Origin: JAWVYT01 sp046483065
Lineage (GTDB): Bacteria; Gemmatimonadota; Gemmatimonadetes; Longimicrobiales; RSA9
DNA length: 64,000 nt
Direction: 5' to 3'
Assembly (NCBI GenBank): GCA_046483065.1
Contig: JAWODW010000052.1
Location: 1 to 64,000, forward strand
Shown here: positions 36,386-45,438 of the stretch, in pieces
How positions within the stretch are numbered: the stretch's first letter is position 1
How the letters are laid out: each line of letters opens with the position of its first letter
The notes under the pieces: generated by a model
Told to the model about the DNA's origin: nothing
What the model saw: the letters and a program-made list of their open reading frames with translations, nothing else
Database searches by the model: none
Program-made: the position numbers and the translations under genes

Positions 36386-38230
36386 TCAGAACGGGAAGAA
36401 GATGGGGATCACGAAGGTGGCGGCGGCGGCGATCAGGAGCCCCAGGGGGGTGCCCACGCGGACGAAGTCGGTGAACCGGTACCCGCCGGGGCCGTAGACG
36501 AAGATATTGGTCTGGTAGCCGATGGGCGTCATGAAGGCATTGGACGCGCCGAACATGACGGCCACTACGAACGGGAGTGGCGAGAGCTCCAGCGCCGCCG
36601 CGGTGGCCACGGCAATGGGCGTCAGGACAACGGCGGCACCGTTGTTACTGATCACCGACGTGAAACCCATGGTCAGGAGGAAGAAGGCGGCGAGGATCCC
36701 GTGGGGCCCCAGCGGTCGCGTGAGGTCGAGGACGCCGGCGGCGAGAAACTCGGCGGCGCCGGTGTTCTGCATGGCGATGCCCAGGGGCAGGATGGCGCCC
36801 AGGAGGATGACCACCATCCAGTCCATCTCGCTGTACGCCTCTTCCGGGGTCAGGCAGCCGGTGAGGAACATGGCCACCACGCCGATGAAGGCCGAGACCA
36901 TGATCCGGGTGATGCCCAGCGCCGGGAAGAGTACCACGCCGAGGAGGATGGGGATGGCGAACTTCAGCTTGGACCGTCGTTTTTCCGGGATATCCAGTGC
37001 CTGGAGGAGGGCCACCTGCTCGCTCTCGTGGGCCTCCCGCAGCGCCCGGGCCGGCGCCGATACCAGGAGGATATCGCCGCCCTGGAGCTCCACCGAGACC
37101 AGGGGCTTCTGGAGCGGGTGCCCGTGGCGCAGGATGGCCAGGACGGTCAGGCCGAACTGACGCTCGAAGTGGGCCCGCTGCAGGGTGGATCCCACCAGCG
37201 GCGAGTGGGGCGGGATCATGACCTCGGCCAGCTCCGCCTCCTCGGCACTTTCGCTTTCGGCGGCCTCTGCGGCCACGGCACCGGCCTCCTCCCGGACGCT
37301 GGAGATCTCCACACCGTGCTTCTTCCGGATCTCGGCGATATGGGGGATGCTGCCCTCCACGAGCAGCATGTCTCCGCCGCGGATGACGGTATCCGGTCCG
37401 GGGTCGTTCACCACGGTGTCATCGCGGTCCAGCCGGAGCACCTCGAGCCCGTGCTGCTTTCCGAACTCCGACTCCGCCAGCGTGCGCCCGGCCAGTGGCG
37501 AGTCCTCCTCCACGATCAGGGCGGTCAGGTACTCGTGGAGCTCGTACGTCTTCAGGAGCTCGGCCGACGCTTCCCGGTCGGGGATCAGCCGGCGTCCCAC
37601 GGTCAGGATGTAGCCGACCCCGATGGCCACCAGGATCAGCGCGGGTGGCGTGATGTCGAAGAGGCGGATCCGCTCCACCCCCAGATCGATGATGAGGCCG
37701 GCCACCAGGAGGTTGGTGCTGGTCCCGATGAGGGTCAGGGTACCGCCGAGCTGACCGGAATAGCTGAGGGGCATGAGGAGCCGCGAGGGCGGAACGTCCA
37801 TCTCCCGGGTAAGCCCGATGATCATGGGCAGGAGTATGGCCACGGCGGCCGTGTTGTTGATGAACGCGCTCATGGGGACCACCACGGCCACGATCAGGAC
37901 CAGGAGCCGGAGCTCCCTGCCTTGGGCGAGGCGTGCGATCCGGGAGCCGAGCACGTCCACGAACCCGGTGCGGAGCAGCCCGGCGGAGAGGATCAGCATG
38001 AGGGCCACCGTGATCGTGGCCTCGTTGGAGAAGCCCGCCACGGCCTCGTCGGGCGTGATCAGCCCCAGCACCAGGAGCAGCGCGAGGACGATGAGCGCCA
38101 CCACATCGAGGCGCAGGCGGTTCCAGATGAAGAGGGCGAGTGCGACGAGGACGATCCCCAGCGTCATGCCGATCTCCAGCGTGAACTCCACCTGCTGGAG
38201 CTGCTGGAGCGGGACCGTCGCCTCCTGCAT
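36386..38230 (-). CDS. SLC13-type permease with two TrkA-C domains
   Basis: About 614 residues. Two membrane blocks (roughly residues 15-190 and 400-614) with DASS/ArsB-like helices flank two cytoplasmic TrkA-C (RCK-C) domains (about 205-290 and 305-385). Seen are the helix-break motif MSAFINNTAAVAILLPM and its second copy SVISNNGAAVVLTPIA. The SNT-type signature GTSTNLLV also appears. Such proteins move anions such as sulfate or dicarboxylates; substrate not known. The ATG overlaps the Usp stop (TGATG), so the two are translationally coupled. Confidence 0.88.
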   Translation of the reverse strand: MQEATVPLQQLQQVEFTLEIGMTLGIVLVALALFIWNRLRLDVVALIVLALLLVLGLITPDEAVAGFSNEATITVALMLILSAGLLRTGFVDVLGSRIARLAQGRELRLLVLIVAVVVPMSAFINNTAAVAILLPMIIGLTREMDVPPSRLLMPLSYSGQLGGTLTLIGTSTNLLVAGLIIDLGVERIRLFDITPPALILVAIGVGYILTVGRRLIPDREASAELLKTYELHEYLTALIVEEDSPLAGRTLAESEFGKQHGLEVLRLDRDDTVVNDPGPDTVIRGGDMLLVEGSIPHIAEIRKKHGVEISSVREEAGAVAAEAAESESAEEAELAEVMIPPHSPLVGSTLQRAHFERQFGLTVLAILRHGHPLQKPLVSVELQGGDILLVSAPARALREAHESEQVALLQALDIPEKRRSKLKFAIPILLGVVLFPALGITRIMVSAFIGVVAMFLTGCLTPEEAYSEMDWMVVILLGAILPLGIAMQNTGAAEFLAAGVLDLTRPLGPHGILAAFFLLTMGFTSVISNNGAAVVLTPIAVATAAALELSPLPFVVAVMFGASNAFMTPIGYQTNIFVYGPGGYRFTDFVRVGTPLGLLIAAAATFVIPIFFPF

Positions 38231-38724
38231 CACTGCAGCGGTACCACCACCACCGGGCAGGGCGCCCGCTCCAGCAGGTCATGGGCCGGGTCGGCGCCGA
38301 AGAGTCGGGCCAGCGGGCCGTGCTGGTGGTGCCCCACCACCAGGAGCTCGGTCTCCGGGGCCTCTGCGTGCTCCACGATGGTCTCCACCACCCGACCCTG
38401 GCCCACCACCACGCGGAAATCCCGGCCGGGGAACCAGTCCTCGGCGTACGCCCGGGCGTCTTCCTCGAGGGCCGCGATGATCTCCTCATCCACGACGTCC
38501 TCATCGAGGCCGCCCTGGGAGGCCACCAGTTGGGCCGTGTCGAGCTCCACGGCCACGTAGAGGACCATCAACTCGAGCCCCAGCGCGTCGCTCAACCCGG
38601 CGGCCACTTCAGCGGTGGCCTTCGCCTCCTCCTCGAAGCGGGTGGCCAGAACCACCCGCCCGGTCCCGGCGGGTCCACCGCCCCGGGGTGCATCCTCCGT
38701 CGTGCCGTCCTGTTCTCTGCTCAT
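38230..38724 (-). CDS. Single-domain universal stress protein
   Basis: 164 residues with one Usp domain after a flexible, acidic N-terminus of about 22 residues. The closing nucleotide-binding loop is altered: GHHQHGPLARLFGADPAHDLL rather than the usual G-x2-G-x9-G-S/T, so ATP binding is doubtful. Its start overlaps the DUF2270 stop (ATGA) and its stop overlaps the SLC13 start, placing it in the middle of a coupled three-gene unit. A fragment of a second copy lies at 1370-1433. Confidence 0.87.
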   Translation of the reverse strand: MSREQDGTTEDAPRGGGPAGTGRVVLATRFEEEAKATAEVAAGLSDALGLELMVLYVAVELDTAQLVASQGGLDEDVVDEEIIAALEEDARAYAEDWFPGRDFRVVVGQGRVVETIVEHAEAPETELLVVGHHQHGPLARLFGADPAHDLLERAPCPVVVVPLQ

Positions 38725-39443
38725 GCGTTCTCCCTTTCTCCCTCCGTCGGCCGGTCGGGTTTCTCGACCCCATGTCCGCCGAACATCTTCCAGTTCGCCA
38801 GCCGCCCCCATGGCGACCCGATCTCCTCCCAGTTGATCATCTTCTCTGACGGACCCGTCAAGATCAGGGCCAGCGTCATGGCTACGAAGAACCCGACCAC
38901 CGCCACCACCACATCGGCGGACACGAGTCCGACCTCTGCCCGAGCCATGGCATGGGCCACGCTGGCGGCCGGCTCGGGGTGGACCTGGAGCTTGAGTCCC
39001 CAGGCCAGGAGGACCACACCGAAGAGGTATCCGTAGTTGCGGCGCAGCCGGTAGCCCACGGCCTGCCAGAGGCTGAGGTGCGGGACGGTCCGGCTCAGGT
39101 CCTCGAGGATCTCCTGGAACCCCGGCTCCGAGACCTTCTGGCTCCCCTCCAGCGCCGGGGCAATCAGGTAGCGGTTCAGGGAGTGGAACTGGCGCCGCCA
39201 GCGGTCGTACGCCTGGTAGCGGCGGGACTCCATGAGCAGGAATACCCCATCGAAGAACAGCGCAATGAGAAGCACGAAGTGGGGTGAGCTGGCCGTCGAG
39301 AAAGCGAACGTGATCATCCCGGCGGTGGTGGCCGCCGCCCAGTTGGTGGTGGCATCCATCCGCTGGCGCCACACGTCGGCGTGTCCCACCACGGCCCGGT
39401 AGAAGTGTGTGAGGGTCGGGTCGCTGAGATCAGGCTTCGCCAT
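38721..39443 (-). CDS. DUF2270 integral membrane protein
   Basis: 240 residues with four predicted membrane helices. The family pattern is clear: HFYRAVVGHADVWRQRMDATTNW near the start, a paired-helix region, then LLMESRRYQAYDRWR. Function unknown. First gene of the DUF2270-usp-SLC13 unit; ATGA overlap with usp. Upstream is the cytochrome c gene, 44 bp away. Confidence 0.86.
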   Translation of the reverse strand: MAKPDLSDPTLTHFYRAVVGHADVWRQRMDATTNWAAATTAGMITFAFSTASSPHFVLLIALFFDGVFLLMESRRYQAYDRWRRQFHSLNRYLIAPALEGSQKVSEPGFQEILEDLSRTVPHLSLWQAVGYRLRRNYGYLFGVVLLAWGLKLQVHPEPAASVAHAMARAEVGLVSADVVVAVVGFFVAMTLALILTGPSEKMINWEEIGSPWGRLANWKMFGGHGVEKPDRPTEGERENA

Positions 39444-39487
39444 CGCTCTCGGGTCGCTGTGGTCGGCAGGGTGATCTCTTGCAACCC

Positions 39488-39892
39488 TCAGTCCAGTGAG
39501 TCCTCCGCGCTCAGGCTGAGGGCGTAACGGGCGACCTGGGTGACCTCCTCGTCGCTCAGGCTGCCCCCACCCATGGGCGGCATGGGGGCCGGGTGCTGTA
39601 CCGGGCGGGAGACGCCCTCCCGGATCAACGCTTCCATCTCCTGCTGGCTCGGTCGGCCGTCCTCGAAGTTGATCCATTCCGAGTCGGTGAGGTCCGGGGC
39701 CAGCGGTGTGCCCGTAGCGTCCTGTTTGTGGCAGGTGAAGCAGTTGCCCTTCCCCCGGAAGATGGCTTCACCGGGGTCCTGCCGGATCGCGACCTCGCCG
39801 GGAGTGGCGCCGGTCAGGGTGGCGGGGGGCGCCGCCGCGGCCACGAGGGCCACGGCAGCGGCCAGCGTCACTGCACTCGTCATACGTCGCAA
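39488..39892 (-). CDS. Small class I cytochrome c
   Basis: 134 residues. A signal peptide (residues 1-22) is followed by one CxxCH haem site (CFTCH), with the axial Met in PMPPMGGG near the C-terminus. A periplasmic electron carrier is expected. The start is TTG 39892, five bases after AAGGAGG; an ATG three codons later is an alternative. The ribosome-binding site overlaps the stop of the small upstream gene (TGAAGGAGG), so translation is probably coupled. Confidence 0.88.
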   Translation of the reverse strand: MRRMTSAVTLAAAVALVAAAAPPATLTGATPGEVAIRQDPGEAIFRGKGNCFTCHKQDATGTPLAPDLTDSEWINFEDGRPSQQEMEALIREGVSRPVQHPAPMPPMGGGSLSDEEVTQVARYALSLSAEDSLD

Positions 39893-39903
39893 GGGTCCCT
39901 CCT

Positions 39904-40086
39904 TCAGAATGCCGAAACGAAGCCGGTGGCCACCCGGTAGCTCTCCCGGTCAAGGTCGTACTGGACCTCACCGGTCAGTCGGAAATTGCGGGCCAGAATC
40001 GCCTCCGCGTCACGGGGTGACATGGTGAGCGAGGGCGCTACGGCCATGGCGTCCGATATCAGGCCGAAAATGGCTTTCTGGATCAC
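39904..40086 (-). CDS. Small protein of unknown function
   Basis: 60 residues from a GTG start with AAGGGG seven bases upstream. The sequence (start IQKAIFGLISDAMAVAPS, end RVATGFVSAF) has a hydrophobic N-terminal third and a polar remainder. It was not recognised. Its stop codon is embedded in the ribosome-binding site of the cytochrome c gene, suggesting one operon. The good ribosome-binding site and coupling support it being real. Confidence 0.55.
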   Translation of the reverse strand: MIQKAIFGLISDAMAVAPSLTMSPRDAEAILARNFRLTGEVQYDLDRESYRVATGFVSAF

Positions 40087-40222
40087 GACAATACCCCTTG
40101 TCAGAATGCTCTTTCCGCGATGAACGTCCGCACCTCGAACATAGGTCCAGGAACCGCTCTTGCGCGGGAACCTGTCCGGGTACGTGAAGTGGCCTGCTCG
40201 TTTCGTGCCGGAGGAGGAGAAG

Positions 40223-41023
40223 ATGCCCGAGCTGCCAGACGTGGAAGTCTTCCGAGGGATCGCCGAGAACCACGCCCTGCGCCGGCCCATAGGGACGGTG
40301 AGCCTTCGCCCGGACGGCATGACCGTGACCTCGGGCGAGTCCACACTCCGGTCGGCGCTCCTGGGCCATACACTCACCACCACTGCCCGACGCGGCAAGC
40401 ACCTCTTCCTCCGGTCCGGCGAGGACCGCCACCGCTGGCTCCGGCTCCATTTTGGCATGACCGGCTCCCTGGTGCCGCTGGCCGAAGACGACGACGAGCC
40501 CGACCACACCCGGCTCCGGCTGGAGTTCCGCGGCGGCACCTCCCTGGCGTACCGGTGCCCGCGCAAATTCGGCGAGATCGGGCTGGTGGACGACCCGGAC
40601 GATTTCGCCGAGGAGCACGACCTCGGCCCCGATCTCCTGGCCGAAGGGATGGGCCCCGCCATGTTCCGTCACCGCCTCCAGGGGCGCCGCGGGGGCGTCA
40701 AGTCGGCGCTCATGGACCAGGGCCTCGTGGCCGGGCTCGGGAACGTCTACACCGATGAGGTCCTCTTCCAGGCCGGCCTGCACCCGGAAACACCGGTGGC
40801 CGAGCTCTCCGACCGCCGGCTGGAGACGCTGTACCGCATCGCTGTAGAGGTGGTCGAGAAGGCCATTGAGAAGGATGTGGATGTGGACCGGCTGCCCCCC
40901 GGCTGGCTCCTGCCGAACCGGGAGGACGACGCGCCCTGCCCCCGGGATGATGGCACGATCCGGAAGTCGGAGGTCAATGGGCGGCCCACCTACCACTGCG
41001 ACGAGCACCAGCCGCGTCCCTGA
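40223..41023 (+). CDS. mutM: Formamidopyrimidine-DNA glycosylase (Fpg/Nei family)
   Basis: 266 residues. Excises oxidised purines and cleaves the abasic site. The essential N-terminus PELPDVEVF (Pro2 nucleophile, Glu3) and the RRGKHLF lysine are intact, as is the helix-two-turn-helix VAGLGNVYTDEVLFQA. The C-terminal finger is unusual: C-P-R-D and C-D-E-H replace the two C-x2-C pairs, leaving a possible Cys-Asp-Cys-His zinc site, while the catalytic Arg in NGRPTYHC is kept. The start is fixed by the family N-terminus and GGAGGAGGAG. A decayed copy lies at 1486-1742. Confidence 0.92.
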   Translation: MPELPDVEVFRGIAENHALRRPIGTVSLRPDGMTVTSGESTLRSALLGHTLTTTARRGKHLFLRSGEDRHRWLRLHFGMTGSLVPLAEDDDEPDHTRLRLEFRGGTSLAYRCPRKFGEIGLVDDPDDFAEEHDLGPDLLAEGMGPAMFRHRLQGRRGGVKSALMDQGLVAGLGNVYTDEVLFQAGLHPETPVAELSDRRLETLYRIAVEVVEKAIEKDVDVDRLPPGWLLPNREDDAPCPRDDGTIRKSEVNGRPTYHCDEHQPRP

Positions 41024-41118
41024 CACCCGGGAGGTGGCCGGCGCCGCGCCGGCACGGGAATGGCCCTTGCGCCTCATTCCGGTGAGTTGATGACACGCGC
41101 ACCACACCAGGAGACCGG

Positions 41119-41556
41119 ATGACCACGAAGACGGAGATCACCGCGCTGAATCACACGGTCACAGAAACCGATGAGTGGCTGAAAGCGCTCGCCGACCTCG
41201 GGCCGTTCGAGAACCAGCAGCAGGCGTACTCCCACTTCCGGGCCGTGCTCCACGCGCTCCGGGACCGCCTGACGGTGGAGGAGGCCACACACCTGGCGTC
41301 GGAGCTGCCGATGCTGGTCCGGGGCTTCTACTACGAGGGGTGGCGTCCGGCCCTGGCCCCCAACGACCAGGAGACCCAGGCCGAGTTCATGGACAAGGTA
41401 CGGGAGAGCCTGGATGGCCAGATGACCTCGGAGGACGAGCTCCGGGCAGCGGTCAAGGCGGTCTTCCAGCTCCTCGAGAACCGTATCGAGGAGGGCCAGA
41501 TCCGGCACGTCCGGGCCCAGCTCCCCGAGCAGATCGAGGCGCTCTGGGAGGGCTGA
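41119..41556 (+). CDS. DUF2267 protein
   Basis: 145 residues, an all-helical acidic protein. The DUF2267 pattern is visible as AYSHFRAVLHALRDRLTVEE, then ASELPMLVRGFYYEGW and AVFQLLENRIEEGQI. Biochemical role unknown; the family is often found beside stress and energy genes. GGAG precedes the ATG. Converges with the P-type ATPase gene. Confidence 0.9.
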   Translation: MTTKTEITALNHTVTETDEWLKALADLGPFENQQQAYSHFRAVLHALRDRLTVEEATHLASELPMLVRGFYYEGWRPALAPNDQETQAEFMDKVRESLDGQMTSEDELRAAVKAVFQLLENRIEEGQIRHVRAQLPEQIEALWEG

Positions 41557-41582
41557 CCTCCAGGACCTGACCGGGGGGCGGT

Positions 41583-44237
41583 TCAGCCGCCCGCCCCGGC
41601 GTCCGAGGCCTGTTCGCGGTCACCGTCCCGGCCCCCGAGCCGGTCGGCGGTGATCAAGTAGAGCTGCCCCACCACCATCGGGAACAGGCTCCCGGCCGCG
41701 ATCAGGAGCCACTGGGCGCCCACGGGCGGCGTGAGGCTCAGCACTCCGGCCAGCGGCTCCACGTAAACGGCCAGGCCCAGGAGCCCGATGCACAGGACGA
41801 TGGCGCCCCAGACCCACGGGTTCCGGGTCACCTCGTTGCGCAGCGGGTGCGAGCCGGCGTCGCGCATGTTGAAGACATGGAAGAGCCGGGCGCCCGAAAG
41901 GACCAGGAACGACGTGGTCACGGCGTCGCTTACCGGCAGCTCCAGACCGTTCAGCGCCCCGAAGAACGCCCCGAGAATCGCCACGGTGATGACCGCGCCG
42001 TACGCCCCGATCTCCCACCACTGGCGAGCCTCGAGGATCGACTCGTCGGGGTCTCGCGGGGGTCGTTCCATGACGTGACCCTCCCCCTTCCCCACCCCCA
42101 ACGCGAGCGCCGGGAACACGTCGTTGACCAGGTTCAGGTAGAGGATCTGGAGCGGCAGGAGCGGGAGCGGCGCGCCCACGGCCGAGGCGGCGCCCACTGC
42201 CAGGATCTCGCCCACGTTCCCCGACAGCAGGTAGACCACGAACTTCCGGACGTTCCGGAAGATCACCCGGCCGTGGCGGACCGCCTCGACGATGGTGGAG
42301 AACGCGTCGTCCAGTAGCACCATGTCGGCAGCCTCGCGGGCCACCTCAGTGCCCCGACGGCCCATGGCCACCCCGATGTCGGCCCGCTGCAGCGCCGGCG
42401 CGTCGTTGACGCCATCGCCGGTCATGGCCAGGATCTCGCCCCGTTCCTGGAACGCGTCGATGAGCCGGAGCTTCTGGGCCGGGTCCACCCGGGCGAACAC
42501 CCGGGCCGATGCCGCCAGCTCTCCGTCCTCCGTGGCGTCTCCGGCCGCGTCGGCCAGCGTTTCGCCTGTCACCACGTCCAGCCCCTGCTCACCGATGCCC
42601 ACGGCGGCGGCCACGTGGCGGGCCGTCTCCGGATGGTCGCCGGTGACCATGACCACCCGGATGCCGGCGTCCCGGCACTCCCCCACGGCCCCGGCCACGC
42701 CGTCCCGGGGTGGGTCGATGAGGCCGACGAGCCCCAGGAGCCGGAGGTCCCGGTACGGCTCCGTGTCCTCGCCGGCATCGCCGTCCTCTCCACCTTCCCG
42801 TACGGCCAGAGCCAGGACCCGGAGCCCCTCCGCCGCCAGCGCCTCGCTTCTCTCCAGCCATTCCGCCCGGGCCTCCTCCGTGAGCTCGCGGGCGCCCTCC
42901 GGTCCGGCGATGGTGGTGCTCGCCTCCAGGACGGCCTCCGGTGCGCCCTTCACCGCGACGAGCCCGCCGTCATCGGTCCGGTGATACGACGCCATCATGG
43001 CCGTCTCCCGCTCGAACCGCTCCACCCGGCGCCGGGGGAACCGCTCCAGCAGCTCGGGCCGGGAGAGCCCCACCTCCCGTCCCAGCCGGAGAAGGGCGAG
43101 CTCCATGGGGTCGCCGGGGCCGTCCTCGGCCCCCTCGGCCGCCTCGTCCTCTTCCGCCTCGTTGGCCAGGACCGCGATACGGATGGCCTCTTCCAGGAGC
43201 GGATCGTCGCCGGGCTGGACCGGGGCCTGTACCCGAACGTGGGGCAGCGCCAGAGTGGCCACGTCCATGCGGTTTTCGGTGAGGGTGCCCGTCTTGTCGG
43301 CGCAGATCACGGTGGTGGAGCCCAGCGTCTCCACGGAGGAGAGACGCCGGATGAGGGCGTTCCTGCGGGCCATGCGGCGAACGCCCCGGGCCAGGGCGAT
43401 GGTGGCGACGATGGGGAGCCCTTCGGGCACGGCGGCCACCGCCAGCGCGATCCCGGTCTCGATCATGAGGAAGATCTCACGGCCCGCCATGATCCCGGTC
43501 ACGGCCACTACGGCGGCCACGCCGATGGTGAGCCAGACCAGGCGGCGGCCGAGGGTGTCGAGACGTCGCTCGAGGGGGGTCTCCTCCGAACCGGCCGCCC
43601 CCGCCATCTCGGAGATCTCGCCGATCTCCGTGTCCATCCCGGTCCGGACCACCACGCCGAGCCCGGTCCCGCGGGTCACGGCGGTGCCCTTGTAGCCCAT
43701 GCAGGCCCGATCGGCCAGCGCCGTGTCGGCGTCCACGGGGTCGGCCTGCTTGGTCACGGGCACGGACTCGCCCGTCAGCGGCGACTCGTCGATCTGGAGC
43801 CCGTCCACCTCCAGGATCCGGACGTCGGCGCCCAGGACCTCACCGCGCTCCAGCACCACGATGTCACCCGGCACCAGCTCCACCGCCGGGACCTCACACA
43901 CCTCACCGTCCCGGCGGACCTTCGAGTCGGCCTGCCCGAGCTCCTGCAGCGATTCCATGGAGCGGACGGCCCGGAGCTCGGTGAAGAACCCGATGGCTGC
44001 GTTCACCACGATGACCACGCCGATGGCGATGGCCTCCACCACATGGCCGAAGGCCAGGGAGACGACGATGGCCACCGCCAGGAGCGCCACGATGATGCTT
44101 CGCACCTGGTCCCAGAGGATCGCCCACCGGCTCCGTGCCTCGGCCTCCCGCAGCCGGTTCGGGCCGTATCGCTCCCGGCGGCCCTCCACAGCGTCACCCG
44201 ACAGCCCGGTATCAGCATGGGTATCGAGCTGCTCCAC
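41583..44237 (-). CDS. Cation-transporting P-type ATPase (P2A, PMR1-like)
   Basis: About 884 residues with ten helices. The N-terminal cation ATPase domain (TGLSGDAVEGRRERYGPN), TGES, the TM4 site AVPEGLPI, phosphorylation site DKTGTLT and MVTGDHPET are present. GDGVNDAPAL and the TM6 motif LNLVNDVFPALALG follow, as in PMR1/SERCA-type pumps, with Asn and Asp in TM6. It likely exports Ca2+ or Mn2+, but some relatives handle Na+. The GTG start is chosen because no other start lies upstream; the true N-terminus might be a few residues longer. Bactofilin is 61 bp upstream. Confidence 0.93.
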   Translation of the reverse strand: MEQLDTHADTGLSGDAVEGRRERYGPNRLREAEARSRWAILWDQVRSIIVALLAVAIVVSLAFGHVVEAIAIGVVIVVNAAIGFFTELRAVRSMESLQELGQADSKVRRDGEVCEVPAVELVPGDIVVLERGEVLGADVRILEVDGLQIDESPLTGESVPVTKQADPVDADTALADRACMGYKGTAVTRGTGLGVVVRTGMDTEIGEISEMAGAAGSEETPLERRLDTLGRRLVWLTIGVAAVVAVTGIMAGREIFLMIETGIALAVAAVPEGLPIVATIALARGVRRMARRNALIRRLSSVETLGSTTVICADKTGTLTENRMDVATLALPHVRVQAPVQPGDDPLLEEAIRIAVLANEAEEDEAAEGAEDGPGDPMELALLRLGREVGLSRPELLERFPRRRVERFERETAMMASYHRTDDGGLVAVKGAPEAVLEASTTIAGPEGARELTEEARAEWLERSEALAAEGLRVLALAVREGGEDGDAGEDTEPYRDLRLLGLVGLIDPPRDGVAGAVGECRDAGIRVVMVTGDHPETARHVAAAVGIGEQGLDVVTGETLADAAGDATEDGELAASARVFARVDPAQKLRLIDAFQERGEILAMTGDGVNDAPALQRADIGVAMGRRGTEVAREAADMVLLDDAFSTIVEAVRHGRVIFRNVRKFVVYLLSGNVGEILAVGAASAVGAPLPLLPLQILYLNLVNDVFPALALGVGKGEGHVMERPPRDPDESILEARQWWEIGAYGAVITVAILGAFFGALNGLELPVSDAVTTSFLVLSGARLFHVFNMRDAGSHPLRNEVTRNPWVWGAIVLCIGLLGLAVYVEPLAGVLSLTPPVGAQWLLIAAGSLFPMVVGQLYLITADRLGGRDGDREQASDAGAGG

Positions 44238-44298
44238 GATCTCACCCGGATCGCGGGCCCACGGCTTGTCCAGCGCCGCTCTGGACCCCTGCGCCGGG

Positions 44299-44847
44299 TC
44301 AGTCAGTCTCGGCCTCCGGGCTCGGGGTCCCGGGCGCGGCCGTGCCCGGCGCCTGGCCGATCCGGATGGTACCGAAGACCCGACCGCCCTCCTTCAGCCC
44401 GAGGCGGCGGGCGGTGACATCGCCTTCCACCGTGGCCGTATCCTCGAGCACGAGCCGGTGCTCCGCCTCGATGGGGCCCCGCACGTGACCCTCGATCACG
44501 CCCTCGTGGACCTCGAGCCCGGACCCCACCGACCCTTCCGTACCCACCTCCACCCGGGGCGCCCGGACGGCTCCACCGACCTGGCCCTCGATGACCACCA
44601 CCCGACCCGACCCGGAACCGCCTGTTCCGGTGACGTCGCCGTCCACCCGCCCGCCCGGGCCGACGGTCAGTCGCCCGGCACGAACGCTGCCCTTCACGTG
44701 GCCGTCCACGCGCAGCGCACCATCGGTTTCACAGTCCCCGCCGAGGACCATGTCCGCGGAGATGATGGAGTCTGCGGACGCGCCCGAAGCGATACGGGGA
44801 GAGGCCGCCTCCTCCTGCCCTCGGTCCCTGCTCAACCCGAATGCCAT
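44299..44847 (-). CDS. Bactofilin-family polymer-forming protein
   Basis: 182 residues. A central right-handed beta-helix is built of short Gly/Val repeats (about 30-155), such as LRVDGHVKGSVRAGRLTVG and RVDGDVTG, flanked by disordered Pro/Ala-rich ends. This is the bactofilin pattern; such proteins form filaments without nucleotide and act in envelope shape. The ATG overlaps the macro-domain stop codon (TGATG), so both are coupled. Confidence 0.88.
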   Translation of the reverse strand: MAFGLSRDRGQEEAASPRIASGASADSIISADMVLGGDCETDGALRVDGHVKGSVRAGRLTVGPGGRVDGDVTGTGGSGSGRVVVIEGQVGGAVRAPRVEVGTEGSVGSGLEVHEGVIEGHVRGPIEAEHRLVLEDTATVEGDVTARRLGLKEGGRVFGTIRIGQAPGTAAPGTPSPEAETD

Positions 44848-45380
44848 CAGCGGAGCGCGTCCAGCGCGGTCGCGTGCGTCTCGAGTGCGTCGTCGTCGTA
44901 GAGGACGAATCGGATCCGGCGCACCGACTCCAGCTCCGACAGCTCCTCCACGACGGTGCCGAGGGCCACCTCCGCGGCCTCGCCCATGGGATATCCGAAT
45001 GCGCCCGTGGAGAGCGCCGGGAAGGCCACGGATTCGAGGCCATTCTCCTCCGCGAGCCGCAGCGCCTCCCGGTAGCACGAGGCCAGCAGCTCGTCCGACG
45101 GCTCGTCCCGGCCGTACACCGGCCCGAGGCAGTGGATCACGTGGGGGTTCGGCAGGTCGTGCCCCGAAGTGATCACCGCCTCGCCCGGTTCGATGGGGGC
45201 CAGCGGACCGGTCTCCTCCTCCAGCCCGGGTCCTGCCGCCCGGTGGATGGCGCCGGCCACCCCGCCGCCGATCCGGAGCTGGGCGTTGGCGGCGTTCACG
45301 ATGGCGTCGAAATCGTCCTGCGCCGTGATATCGCCCGCCGTCAACTCGAGGCGGACGCCGTGGCGTTCCAGCGTGTTCAT
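44847..45380 (-). CDS. Macro-domain ADP-ribosyl hydrolase
   Basis: 177 residues. The ADP-ribose-binding motifs DAIVNAANAQLRIGGGVAGAI and the phosphate loop ALSTGAFGYPMGEA are intact, in the order found in O-acetyl-ADP-ribose deacetylases. Expected to bind or hydrolyse ADP-ribose derivatives in the cytoplasm. GGAG precedes the chosen ATG. Coupled to the bactofilin gene. Confidence 0.93.
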   Translation of the reverse strand: MNTLERHGVRLELTAGDITAQDDFDAIVNAANAQLRIGGGVAGAIHRAAGPGLEEETGPLAPIEPGEAVITSGHDLPNPHVIHCLGPVYGRDEPSDELLASCYREALRLAEENGLESVAFPALSTGAFGYPMGEAAEVALGTVVEELSELESVRRIRFVLYDDDALETHATALDALR

Positions 45381-45438
45381 GGGCTCTCCGTGTCCGATGC
45401 GCGTTCCTGCTCCCATCGGGGGCAATGATCGTTCCGGG

